Shown here: one piece after another, positions 1-6,941 of the stretch | Numbering within the stretch: position 1 is the stretch's first letter | How the letters are laid out: each line of letters opens with the position of its first letter | DNA from: Prevotellaceae bacterium | Lineage (GTDB): Bacteria > Bacteroidota > Bacteroidia > Bacteroidales > UBA932 | Direction of reading: 5' to 3' | NCBI GenBank assembly: GCA_031257455.1 | Contig: JAIROQ010000086.1 | Coordinates: forward strand, 1 to 14,850 | DNA length: 14,850 bases | Position numbers and translations under genes: made by a program | The notes under the pieces: model-generated | Told to the model about the DNA's origin: nothing | Databases searched by the model: none | What the model saw: the letters and a program-made list of their open reading frames with translations, nothing else

Positions 1-450
1 CGCCTCTTCGTCCGGGGGTACAAAGTAAGGATTTTCTTTGACTACTAATACAACCCTGCGATTTTTGGCGTGTTCTTCTTCCGTGCAGGGATTTTCCGCC
101 GAACATTCCTTTAACATCAGGTTGTCGCCATAGCCAATGTCACGCAACCGCGCTATATCAACGCCTTTTTCTACCAAATATTTCCTGACTGCCTGCGCAC
201 GCTTCAGCGACAAGGTATCGTTTTCCTCTTTCGTACCCTCGTCCGCATCGGCATGGCCTTCTATCAACAGCATGTAAGTAGGTTCCATTTCCAGGATTTC
301 AATAACCTTATCGAGGACGGATTCAAATACCGGTTGTAATTCATGAGCGCCTTTTTCATACTCGAAAGGCATGAAGCCAACAGCCAAATGTTGTGCCGAA
401 GCGCTGAAAAGGGCGGCAGCACAGGCAAGGAATAAAAAAAATCTTTTCAT
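1..450 (-). CDS. OmpA-family envelope protein, N-terminal 150 residues (partial)
   Basis: The reverse strand is open from an ATG at 450 to the window edge, giving 150 codons with no stop. Residues 1-19 form a signal peptide (MKRFFLFLACAAALFSASA), so the protein is exported. From about residue 35 to 137 it resembles the OmpA C-terminal domain, which binds peptidoglycan: IEGHADAD at 63-70, then LSLKRAQAVRKYL at 80-92 and KNRRVVLVV at 129-137. Cys116 and Cys122 flank a short loop, as in many Bacteroidota OmpA-like proteins, and may pair. No beta-barrel precedes the domain, so this is not classic OmpA; what follows residue 150 is unknown. The gene starts 22 bp after nqrF on the same strand, with no promoter box that I recognise, so read-through from the nqr operon is plausible. 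The domain call is firm; the exact role is open. Confidence 0.85.
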   Translation of the reverse strand, partial: MKRFFLFLACAAALFSASAQHLAVGFMPFEYEKGAHELQPVFESVLDKVIEILEMEPTYMLLIEGHADADEGTKEENDTLSLKRAQAVRKYLVEKGVDIARLRDIGYGDNLMLKECSAENPCTEEEHAKNRRVVLVVKENPYFVPPDEEA

Positions 451-472
451 TGTGATAAATTTAAAGTTAAAC

Positions 473-1714
473 TTAACTGCCGAAATTGTCGAACATAATC
501 ATTTCCGGCGGTACGCCAAGTTTGTCGAGCAATCCGGTAACGGCGTCCGTCATCATCGGCGGGCCGCAAAGGTAATATTCTATATCTTCGGGGGCGTCAT
601 TATCTTTCAGGTACAGGTCGTAAAGCGACTGGTGGATAAAGCCGGCAGGGCCTGTCCAGTTATCTTCCGGTTTAGGTTCGGAAAGGGCGATGGTGAATTT
701 GAAATTCGGAAATTCTTTTTCAATAGCCCGGAAATCGTCTTCATAGAAGATTTCGCGCCGCGAGCGCGCGCCGTACCAAAACGATACTTTACGCTTTGTT
801 TTCAAGGTATGGAACAGATGAAAAATATGCGAACGCATGGGCGCCATGCCTGCGCCGCCGCCGACAAAAATCATTTCATTAGCCGTATCGCGCAGGAAAA
901 ATTCGCCGTAGGGTCCGGCAATCCACAGCTTGTCGCCCGGTTTTCGCGCATACATATAAGACGAGCATACGCCCGGATTGACATTGGCAAAAGCGCCTTT
1001 TGCCCTGTCCCAGGGCGGGGTGGCAATGCGGATGTTCAGCATAATAATGTTGCCTTCTGCCGGGTAATTCGCCATGGAATAGGCGCGGAAAGTGGGTTCC
1101 GGGTTTTTCATTTTCAAATCCCACAACTTCATATTATCCCAGTCTGCCTGAAATTCCGGCGCTATCTGCATATCGCGAAAATTAACTTCGCACTTCGGCA
1201 CATCTATCTGGATATACCCGCCCGAGCGGAAGTTCAGGGTTTCGCCGGGTGGCAGTTTCAGGACAAATTCTCTAATAAACGTAGCTACATTGCGGTTACT
1301 GATTACTTCACATTCCCATTTTTTTATTCCCAAAATTTCTTCGGGAATGTGCAGTTGCATATCTTCTCGTACCTTTACCTGACAGCCTAACCGCCATTTT
1401 TCCTGTTGTTGTTTGCGTGTAAGGAAACCTGTTTCCGTAGGGAGGATTTCGCCGCCGCCGCCCGGTACACGGCATTTGCAGAGGCCGCACGTACCGCCGC
1501 CGCCACATGCCGAAGGCAGGAAAATATTATTGTCGCCCAGTGTGGCCAATAACGACATACCCGGCGATACGGATATTGTTTTTTCTTCGTTAATGGTTAA
1601 GGTAACATTGCCCTGCGGGGTGAATTTCGCTTTCACGTACAACAATACCGATACCAATAGCAATACAATCACTAAAAAGATGACTAATGCCGCTGCCAAT
1701 ACGCCTATATTCAT
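473..1714 (-). CDS. nqrF: Na+-translocating NADH:quinone reductase subunit F
   Basis: NqrF is the NADH-oxidising entry subunit of Na+-NQR. Electrons pass from NADH to FAD and then to a [2Fe-2S] cluster, at the cytoplasmic face of the inner membrane. The 413 aa show one N-terminal membrane helix (about residues 3-27), then a ferredoxin domain with Cys70, Cys76, Cys79 and Cys111, the same numbering I know for the Vibrio cholerae protein. The FAD motif RAYSMANYP is at 210-218. A nucleotide-binding GGGAGMAPM is at 285-293 and the NAD-side YLCGPPMM at 381-388. Length matches the family (about 407-420). It is the last gene of the nqr operon, 21 bp after nqrE, and no Shine-Dalgarno sequence is visible before the ATG. 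No cofactor ligand is missing. Confidence 0.97.
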   Translation of the reverse strand: MNIGVLAAALVIFLVIVLLLVSVLLYVKAKFTPQGNVTLTINEEKTISVSPGMSLLATLGDNNIFLPSACGGGGTCGLCKCRVPGGGGEILPTETGFLTRKQQQEKWRLGCQVKVREDMQLHIPEEILGIKKWECEVISNRNVATFIREFVLKLPPGETLNFRSGGYIQIDVPKCEVNFRDMQIAPEFQADWDNMKLWDLKMKNPEPTFRAYSMANYPAEGNIIMLNIRIATPPWDRAKGAFANVNPGVCSSYMYARKPGDKLWIAGPYGEFFLRDTANEMIFVGGGAGMAPMRSHIFHLFHTLKTKRKVSFWYGARSRREIFYEDDFRAIEKEFPNFKFTIALSEPKPEDNWTGPAGFIHQSLYDLYLKDNDAPEDIEYYLCGPPMMTDAVTGLLDKLGVPPEMIMFDNFGS

Positions 1715-1735
1715 TGGTGTTTAAAATTTATAGTT

Positions 1736-2353
1736 CTACAATTTAATTCCCATAAAACTCATAAATGCGATACCCATCAGGCCGGTCAGGATAAACGTGA
1801 CGCCCACGCCGCGCAAGGGAGCCGGCACATTGGAGTAACTTAATTTTTCGCGGATAGCCGCAATGCCGACAATAGCCAGACACCAACCGACGCCGGAGCC
1901 TAAGGCAAAAGCGGTGGCTTCGCCCAAGCCGGCATATTCGCGCTCCTGCATAAACAGCGAGCCGCCCATGATGGCGCAGTTCACCGCAATGAGCGGAAGG
2001 AAAATCCCCAACTGGTTGTATAAGCCCGGCGCAATCTTTTCTATCACCATTTCCAGTATCTGCACGATAGAGGCAATGACTGCAATGAAAATAATGAAGC
2101 TCAAAAAGCTTAAATCCATGCCGGCTAACTCGGGGCTAATCCACGCAAGGCTTCCGGGCGTCAGGAGGTAAGTATTCAATAAATAATTTATCGGCAATGT
2201 AACCACCTGCACGAAGATAACAGCCATCCCCAAGCCCATGGCGGTCTTCACATTTTTCGACACGGCAATGTAGGAACACATGCCGAGGAAAAATGCAAAT
2301 ATCATGTTATCTACAAAAATGGATTTTATAAATATGTTAATAATGTTTTCCAT
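1736..2353 (-). CDS. nqrE: Na+-translocating NADH:quinone reductase subunit E
   Basis: NqrE is an integral membrane subunit (RnfA/NqrE family) that pairs with NqrD; together they hold an iron centre between the halves in an inverted-topology arrangement. The 205 aa contain about six hydrophobic helices. The two expected cysteines are present: Cys26 in FFLGMCSYIAVS and Cys126 in LIAVNCAIMG. The second sits a few residues later than in the Vibrio protein because the loop around residues 65-80 is longer. The start ATG at 2353 has no ribosome binding site; the 8-bp repeat array (CAACTCAA on the coding strand) ends within a few bases of it. Gaps are 190 bp from nqrD (repeats) and 21 bp to nqrF. 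Confidence 0.96.
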   Translation of the reverse strand: MENIINIFIKSIFVDNMIFAFFLGMCSYIAVSKNVKTAMGLGMAVIFVQVVTLPINYLLNTYLLTPGSLAWISPELAGMDLSFLSFIIFIAVIASIVQILEMVIEKIAPGLYNQLGIFLPLIAVNCAIMGGSLFMQEREYAGLGEATAFALGSGVGWCLAIVGIAAIREKLSYSNVPAPLRGVGVTFILTGLMGIAFMSFMGIKL

Positions 2354-2355
2354 GA

Positions 2356-2536
2356 TTTGTTGAGTTGTTGAGTTGTTGAACTGTTGAACTGTTGAGTTGT
2401 TGAATTGTTTATTTGTTTATTTGTTGAGTTGTTGAGTTGTTGAGTTGTTTAACTGTTGAGTTGTTGATTGAACGCTGGTGTCAGCCAATAAACAGTTCAA
2501 CAGTTCAACAACTCAACAAATAAGCAAATCAACAAA
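2356..2536. repeat. Inverted 8-bp tandem arrays between nqrD and nqrE
   Basis: On the + strand, fourteen 8-bp units of pattern NNTGTTGA (mostly GTTGTTGA or ACTGTTGA) run from 2356 to 2467. A connector containing GCTGGTGTCAGC follows at 2474-2485. Six units of the reverse complement (TCAACANN) then fill 2489-2536. The two arrays face each other, so the transcript between nqrD and nqrE could fold into a long imperfect hairpin of roughly 48 bp per arm. The array nearest nqrE stops two or three bases from its start codon. Confidence 0.95.
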
Positions 2537-2543
2537 TCATAAT

Positions 2544-3167
2544 TCATAATTTATAAAAACTCCGCTGTACCCAAATAATGAGGCCTACGATTATTAGCGC
2601 GGCCGGCGGCAATATCATCAGGCCGTTGTTTTCATAAAAACCGCCGTTCGCAATGTACCAGCTTTCGGGAATGATTTGATAGCCCAACAGCGTGCCGGAG
2701 CCAAATAATTCACGGAAGAAAGCAACGATTACTAAAATCATGCCGTAGCCAAGCCCGTTACCGATGCCGTCAATCAGCGAAAGCCAGGGTTTGTTGGCTA
2801 AGGCGAATGCTTCTATGCGTCCCATGATAATGCAATTGGTGATAATAAGCCCGACAAAAATAGATAACTGTTTGCTGGCATTGTAGGCGTAAGCACGCAA
2901 TACCTGGTCAACAATAATAACCAATGTCGCTACTACGACCAACTGCACGATAATACGTATGCGCGGCGAAATGGTCGTACGCAATGACGACACAATAAGA
3001 CTTGCAAAACCGGTCACTATCGTTACCGCCAAGCCCATCACCAATGCGGCCTCCAACTGCACCGTTACCGCCAGCGCCGAACAAACGCCCAGTATCAAAA
3101 CGGTTATCGGATTATTTTTACCTATCGGGGCGGTAAATAACTTCCAAAAAAGTCTTTCAGTATTCAT
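2544..3167 (-). CDS. nqrD: Na+-translocating NADH:quinone reductase subunit D
   Basis: NqrD is the inverted-topology partner of NqrE (RnfE/NqrD family) in the membrane core of Na+-NQR. The 207 aa have about six transmembrane segments. Cys29 (LILGVCSALAV) and Cys112 (LIITNCIIMG) are at the positions known as iron ligands in the Vibrio enzyme. Length matches the family (about 207-210). The start ATG at 3167 lies directly against an 8-bp repeat array: the coding strand upstream reads CAACTCAACAAATAAACA, with no Shine-Dalgarno sequence. It lies 237 bp after nqrC, an unusually large gap for this operon and wholly occupied by repeats. Confidence 0.96.
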   Translation of the reverse strand: MNTERLFWKLFTAPIGKNNPITVLILGVCSALAVTVQLEAALVMGLAVTIVTGFASLIVSSLRTTISPRIRIIVQLVVVATLVIIVDQVLRAYAYNASKQLSIFVGLIITNCIIMGRIEAFALANKPWLSLIDGIGNGLGYGMILVIVAFFRELFGSGTLLGYQIIPESWYIANGGFYENNGLMILPPAALIIVGLIIWVQRSFYKL

Positions 3168-3245
3168 TGTTTATTTGTTGAGTTGTTGAGTTGTTGAGTT
3201 GTTGAACTGTTGAACTGTTGAACTGTTGAATTGTTGATTTGTTTA
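3166..3245. repeat. 8-bp tandem array (NNTGTTGA)10 upstream of nqrD
   Basis: Ten 8-bp units: ATTGTTTA, TTTGTTGA, three GTTGTTGA, three ACTGTTGA, ATTGTTGA and TTTGTTTA. The first unit overlaps the nqrD start codon. On the coding strand it reads as CAACTCAA/CAACAGTT-type units, almost free of G, so it should be unstructured RNA immediately before the start. Confidence 0.95.
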
Positions 3246-3318
3246 GTGGCGTCAGCTAAATCTGTAAATCCGTAAATCTGTAAATCCTTTTGGCGCAAGC
3301 CCAATTAGTCACATTAGC
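3246..3318. repeat. Connector, TAAATCTG repeats and duplicated 16-mer
   Basis: A connector GTGGCGTCAGC (3246-3256) is followed by four 8-bp units TAAATCTG / TAAATCCG (3257-3287, last one truncated). A second connector TGGCGCAAGCCC comes next (3291-3302), then AATTAGTCACATTAGC at 3303-3318. That 16-mer recurs exactly at 10138-10153, again next to a GCGCAAGCC string. Confidence 0.9.
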
Positions 3319-3420
3319 ACATCATCACATCATCACATTATCACATTATCACATTATCACATTATCACATCATCACATCATCACATCATCACATTATCAC
3401 ATCATCACATCATCACATTA
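3319..3420. repeat. 8-bp tandem array (ACATYATC)12 overlapping the 3' end of nqrC
   Basis: Twelve units of ACATCATC or ACATTATC run from 3319 to 3414, followed by a partial unit to 3420. The nqrC stop codon (3405-3407) and its last four sense codons lie inside the array. The units differ only at one C/T position, which suggests recent expansion. Confidence 0.95.
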
Positions 3421-4169
3421 AAAAAAGGTTTGTATTCGGTTAAACAATTTTTCAGCATCTCTTCCACGCCGCGACTGGTAATAGTTCCGCCGGAGATAGC
3501 ATTTACTCCGTGACGGTCGCCGGCAGGCGCGCCGCCTTTTACAATGCGGATAGAAGTGAACTGCCCGTTTTTGAAAAGTTGTTTGCCTTCAAATTGATTG
3601 AAAAACGCCGGGAAAGCAATCTCCGCGCCCAAACCGGGCGTTTCGCCCTTGTGGTCAAAAATCGCGCCGTATATCGTATTGAAGTCGCCGTCCAGCGACA
3701 GGTAGCCCCAAATCGCGCCCCACAAGCCCAAGCCATATACCGGCACAATATATTTCAAAGCGCCGTCATCATTCCGGCACACAAATACCGGCAAGGACAA
3801 TTTACTCCGAAGCCCGGCCTTCTCTTCATCGGTAACGCCGGAAGCATTAATTTCCCTGATAATATCGTACTGCGTTTTCATGTTCATTGCAAACGCGTCT
3901 CCTTCTTTTTTGTTGCCGGCGGCGTCCACGAGGTATTCTTCTACAATGTACCGGCTGTACAGTTCTTCGATGTACGCACTTCTGTCGGACACGGTGTCCA
4001 GCCCTCCCGCCTTATGAACCGACAGCAGGATGTTTTGCTTTTTTTCGACTTCAATATTTTTTTGCTGCCGGCTTTTTAGTCCGGTTGCCGTCAAAGATAA
4101 CGCCGTAGCGACTACCACTACAAGTATTGTAGCATAAAGGAAAGTGTAGGTATTGCTGTTTTTATTCAT
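3405..4169 (-). CDS. nqrC: Na+-translocating NADH:quinone reductase subunit C
   Basis: NqrC carries a covalently bound FMN in the periplasmic part of Na+-NQR. The 254 aa have one N-terminal membrane helix (about residues 10-30) and a soluble FMN-binding domain. The attachment motif SGGTITS is at 226-232, with Thr229 the expected phosphoester site added by the flavin transferase ApbE, which is not in this window. The position where ApbE motifs usually have Asp is Asn223 here (VNAISGGT). The conserved GLGLWGAIWGYLSL is at 146-159. The last residues NVMM and the stop are encoded by an 8-bp repeat array, so the C-terminal tail is set by the repeats. It starts 21 bp after nqrB. Length is as expected (about 235-260). 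Confidence 0.96.
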   Translation of the reverse strand: MNKNSNTYTFLYATILVVVVATALSLTATGLKSRQQKNIEVEKKQNILLSVHKAGGLDTVSDRSAYIEELYSRYIVEEYLVDAAGNKKEGDAFAMNMKTQYDIIREINASGVTDEEKAGLRSKLSLPVFVCRNDDGALKYIVPVYGLGLWGAIWGYLSLDGDFNTIYGAIFDHKGETPGLGAEIAFPAFFNQFEGKQLFKNGQFTSIRIVKGGAPAGDRHGVNAISGGTITSRGVEEMLKNCLTEYKPFFNVMM

Positions 4170-4190
4170 TGCGTCAAATTCTTTATGTGA

Positions 4191-5354
4191 TTATTGCTCC
4201 GCCTTGCGCAATCCCCTTTTCATGCGCCTGCGAATATTCGCCGCCACGACATAATGGTCAATCAGCGGGGCAAAGGCATTCATAAATAAAATAGCCAACA
4301 TCATGCCTTCGGGATAGCCCTGATTGAACACGCGAATAAGCACGGTGAACGTACCGGTTAAAAATCCGTAAATCCATTTTCCGGTGGCGGTTTGCGCACC
4401 GGTTACCGGGTCGGTCGCCATGAATACCGTACCGAAAGCAAAGCCGCCCATCAATAAATGGTAGAATGGCGAAAGGGACATATAAGGATTACCGCCGACA
4501 ATATTCAGCATAAAACCGGTGGCCAGTGCGCCGCACACGCATGACAACATAATTTTCCAACTTGCCACGCCGGTATAAATCAATATGAGCGCGCCTGTCA
4601 GGATGGCTAAAGTGGACGTTTCGCCAACAGAGCCGGGAATAAACCCGAAAAACATATCGTATGCCGAAGGCAGTTTATCCATTTCGCCGGCGGCCGCGTG
4701 CGCCAAAGGAGTAGCGCCGGTAACCGCGTCAATAGCCGGTGCATCTTTCATGCCGGCAACCCATACCGTGCCGCCAGACATGTGCGATGGATAAGCAAAA
4801 AAGATGAAAGCCCGCGCCAACAGGGCAGGATTAAAGATATTCATCCCCGTGCCGCCAAACACTTCCTTGCCGATGATAACCGCAAAAGCAGTGGCCAATC
4901 CGACCATCCACAGGGGACAATCGACCGGCATTATCAACGGTATCAACATACCGGTTACCAAAAAACCTTCATTGACTTCGTGCTTGCGGATTTGCGCCGC
5001 CGCAAATTCAATGCCCAGCCCGACTGCATACGATACTACTATTATTGGAAGTACTTTCAAAAAGCCGAAAGTAAACATTTCCCAACCGGTCATTGCCTCG
5101 CCGAATGCCAGATGACGCTGATAGCCGATATTCCACATACCGAACAGGAGCGCAGGAAGCAACGCCACTATCACAATGGTCATCGTGCGTTTCAAATCAT
5201 TGCTGTCATGGATATGCACGCCGGATTTGGAAGTAGTGTTCGGTACAAAGACAAAGCTCTCGAACGCCTCAAATGTCGAATGCAGGAAACCGAACTTTCC
5301 ACCCCTTTCAAACGCAGGCTTTATCTTATCTATTATATTCCGCAAAAATTTCAT
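4191..5354 (-). CDS. nqrB: Na+-translocating NADH:quinone reductase subunit B
   Basis: NqrB is the large membrane subunit of Na+-NQR. It carries a covalent FMN and, from work on the Vibrio enzyme, riboflavin and part of the Na+ path. The 387 aa show an amphipathic N-terminus, then about ten hydrophobic segments. The FMN attachment motif is a full ApbE consensus, DAVTGAT at 209-215, making Thr215 the acceptor. GKEVFGGTGMNIFNPALLAR at 162-181 is a family signature. Length is slightly below the Vibrio protein (about 415). The start at 5354 is preceded by repeat units (CAACTAA directly before ATG on the coding strand) instead of a ribosome binding site. It follows nqrA by 92 bp. Confidence 0.97.
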   Translation of the reverse strand: MKFLRNIIDKIKPAFERGGKFGFLHSTFEAFESFVFVPNTTSKSGVHIHDSNDLKRTMTIVIVALLPALLFGMWNIGYQRHLAFGEAMTGWEMFTFGFLKVLPIIVVSYAVGLGIEFAAAQIRKHEVNEGFLVTGMLIPLIMPVDCPLWMVGLATAFAVIIGKEVFGGTGMNIFNPALLARAFIFFAYPSHMSGGTVWVAGMKDAPAIDAVTGATPLAHAAAGEMDKLPSAYDMFFGFIPGSVGETSTLAILTGALILIYTGVASWKIMLSCVCGALATGFMLNIVGGNPYMSLSPFYHLLMGGFAFGTVFMATDPVTGAQTATGKWIYGFLTGTFTVLIRVFNQGYPEGMMLAILFMNAFAPLIDHYVVAANIRRRMKRGLRKAEQ

Positions 5355-5357
5355 TTA

Positions 5358-5389
5358 GTTGTTGAATTGTTGATTTGTTTAGTTGTTGA
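5358..5389. repeat. 8-bp tandem array (NNTGTTGA)4 upstream of nqrB
   Basis: Four units (GTTGTTGA, ATTGTTGA, TTTGTTTA, GTTGTTGA) lie three bases upstream of the nqrB start codon on the reverse strand. This is the same family and orientation as the arrays before nqrD and nqrE. A connector ACGCTCCGGCGTCAGC (5392-5407) follows. Confidence 0.93.
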
Positions 5390-5407
5390 TTACGCTCCGG
5401 CGTCAGC

Positions 5408-5463
5408 ACTTTTAACTTTTAACTTTTAACTCTTAACTTTTAACTCTTAACTTTTAACTCTTA
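5408..5463. repeat. 7-bp tandem array (ACTYTTA)8 overlapping the 3' end of nqrA
   Basis: Eight units of ACTTTTA or ACTCTTA. The nqrA stop codon (5447-5449) and its last five sense codons fall inside or at the edge of the array. On the coding strand every unit contains TAA, so the array brings stop codons within a few codons. Confidence 0.95.
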
Positions 5464-6808
5464 ACTCCTCATAGATTTCCCCGATACCTTTCCGTAAAAT
5501 TTGTTGTACGGGTATTTTGGAAGTGCACACAAACTCGCACAGGGCAAGGTCTTCCTCCAATACTTCATAGATGCCCAACTGCTCCATTTTATCAATATCG
5601 GAAGCTAAAATAGCTTTAAGCAAATAGACCGGATAAATATCCATCGGCAGTACTTTTTCATATTCGCCATTGACGACAAAGGCACGCACGCCGCCATTGA
5701 TATTGGTATCTAACGTATATTCTTTTCTTGGGAATATCCACGACAGGGAACTGCGCGAAACGCTGTAGCGATGCAACCGCAAAGGATTGAGCCACCCGAG
5801 AAATTCATATTTATCCCCTTCGGGAAGCACTGTCAGCAGGTTGTCATAAAAACCTAAATAGCCGTCAGCGCCGATATTTGCGCCGGTAAGCGCATTACCG
5901 CTAATGTAGCGGGGATGGTTTGTTTTGATAATATGTTCGTCCACGCACGATACTGCGGCGCCGGCAATCATGCGGTAATAGCGGGGTTTCTTCACTTCGG
6001 AGCCGACCAATGCGATTACTTTCGACACATCGTAAGTACCCTTTAAAAACAAACGTCCCAACGAAACAACATGCTGCGGGTCGATAGTCCAGACCTTTTC
6101 CCCTTTATTCAGCGGGCTGATGTGGTAAATCTGCACGCCCACATTGCCGGCGGGATGCGGCCCGATGAACGTATTCTTCTCCACGCCTTTTGTCTTGCGG
6201 AAAATGCTGATAGCCGCCAACTGGTCGTTCAGGCCGAGATAGATTTTATCGCACAGTCTGCGCAACACGTCAATGCCCTTTTGAAACGCCTCGCCCTCGC
6301 CGGTCAGCACATAATCAATGTCGGGAGCCAGCGGCGCTGTGTCGAAGCCGGAAATAAAAATCGCTTTCGGCCGGTCGCCGGGATGGGCGACTACGCCAAA
6401 GGGGCGCTGCTTGAGGAAAGGCCATACGCCGCTTTCCAGCATCAGCGACACGACTTGCTCGCGGCTGCAAACCGCCAAATCAACTACCGGATGTACCAAA
6501 TATTGCTGTTCATCCGCAGGCGTTACCACCACTCCGAGTAGCCGGCGTTTATCGCCGCGCACAATCGCCGTTACGACACCGCTCACCGGCGATACATAAC
6601 GCACTTCGGAAAAATATTTGTCCACAAATAAAGGCGAACCGGCCAATACCGCATCGCCTTCGCGCACGACTAATTTTGGAATCAGGTGTGGAAAATCAAC
6701 CGGTTTCACAGCATAACCCGTTACTTTCGCCGTTTTGGAAAGTACTTTTTCCGCTTTCCCTTTCAGCGATATATCAAGTCCCCGGCGGATTTGTATAACT
6801 TTTGACAT
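5447..6808 (-). CDS. nqrA: Na+-translocating NADH:quinone reductase subunit A
   Basis: NqrA is the cytoplasmic subunit associated with quinone binding in Na+-NQR; it is the first gene of the operon. I take the ATG at 6808 (MSKVIQIRRGLDISLKGKAE), giving 453 aa. An in-frame ATG 20 codons upstream (6868) lies before the likely promoter box, and its extra residues do not resemble the family N-terminus. The Bacteroidota family begins with this VI.IR.GLDI.LKG pattern and is about 445-455 aa. AGGA stands about 8 bp before the chosen start. The C-terminus (LRVKS) is encoded by the 7-bp repeat array. The gene is divergent from a serine acetyltransferase, with 133 bp between the two starts. Confidence 0.95.
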   Translation of the reverse strand: MSKVIQIRRGLDISLKGKAEKVLSKTAKVTGYAVKPVDFPHLIPKLVVREGDAVLAGSPLFVDKYFSEVRYVSPVSGVVTAIVRGDKRRLLGVVVTPADEQQYLVHPVVDLAVCSREQVVSLMLESGVWPFLKQRPFGVVAHPGDRPKAIFISGFDTAPLAPDIDYVLTGEGEAFQKGIDVLRRLCDKIYLGLNDQLAAISIFRKTKGVEKNTFIGPHPAGNVGVQIYHISPLNKGEKVWTIDPQHVVSLGRLFLKGTYDVSKVIALVGSEVKKPRYYRMIAGAAVSCVDEHIIKTNHPRYISGNALTGANIGADGYLGFYDNLLTVLPEGDKYEFLGWLNPLRLHRYSVSRSSLSWIFPRKEYTLDTNINGGVRAFVVNGEYEKVLPMDIYPVYLLKAILASDIDKMEQLGIYEVLEEDLALCEFVCTSKIPVQQILRKGIGEIYEELRVKS

Positions 6809-6832
6809 AGTGTTCCTGTATAATTTCGTGTA

Positions 6833-6840
6833 CAAATTTA
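6833..6840 (-). promoter_or_regulatory. -7 box of the nqr operon promoter
   Basis: The reverse strand reads TAAATTTG, matching the Bacteroidota -7 consensus TAnnTTTG, about 24 bases upstream of the chosen nqrA start. No TTTG is at the expected 19-21 bp spacing upstream; the nearest is at 25 bp. It is the only promoter box seen for the six nqr genes. Confidence 0.55.
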
Positions 6841-6900
6841 CATGAAAAATTTGGATTTTGATGTACAAACAGGAAATTATTACCTATAAATATATGAAAT

Positions 6901-6908
6901 TAAGTTTG
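6901..6908 (+). promoter_or_regulatory. -7 box of the serine acetyltransferase promoter
   Basis: TAAGTTTG fits TAnnTTTG, followed directly by TATCTTCG, a near match that could serve instead. Either supports a start codon at 6942, not the further-upstream in-frame ATGs at 6858, 6861 and 6894. No clear -33 element is present. Confidence 0.45.
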
Positions 6909-6941
6909 TATCTTCGCACTTTCAAATCTAAACGAAATACA

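Noticed and set aside
371..1390. Long + strand open frame opposite nqrF
   Set aside because: It is antisense to a fully supported nqrF with all cofactor motifs, and its translation shows no recognisable domain.
6809..6868. Upstream nqrA start at 6868
   Set aside because: The extra 20 residues do not fit the family N-terminus, and the likely -7 box (6833-6840) lies inside them.
6858..6941. Upstream starts of the serine acetyltransferase gene
   Set aside because: The promoter-like boxes at 6901-6916 lie downstream of these ATGs, and the added residues look like translated intergenic sequence.
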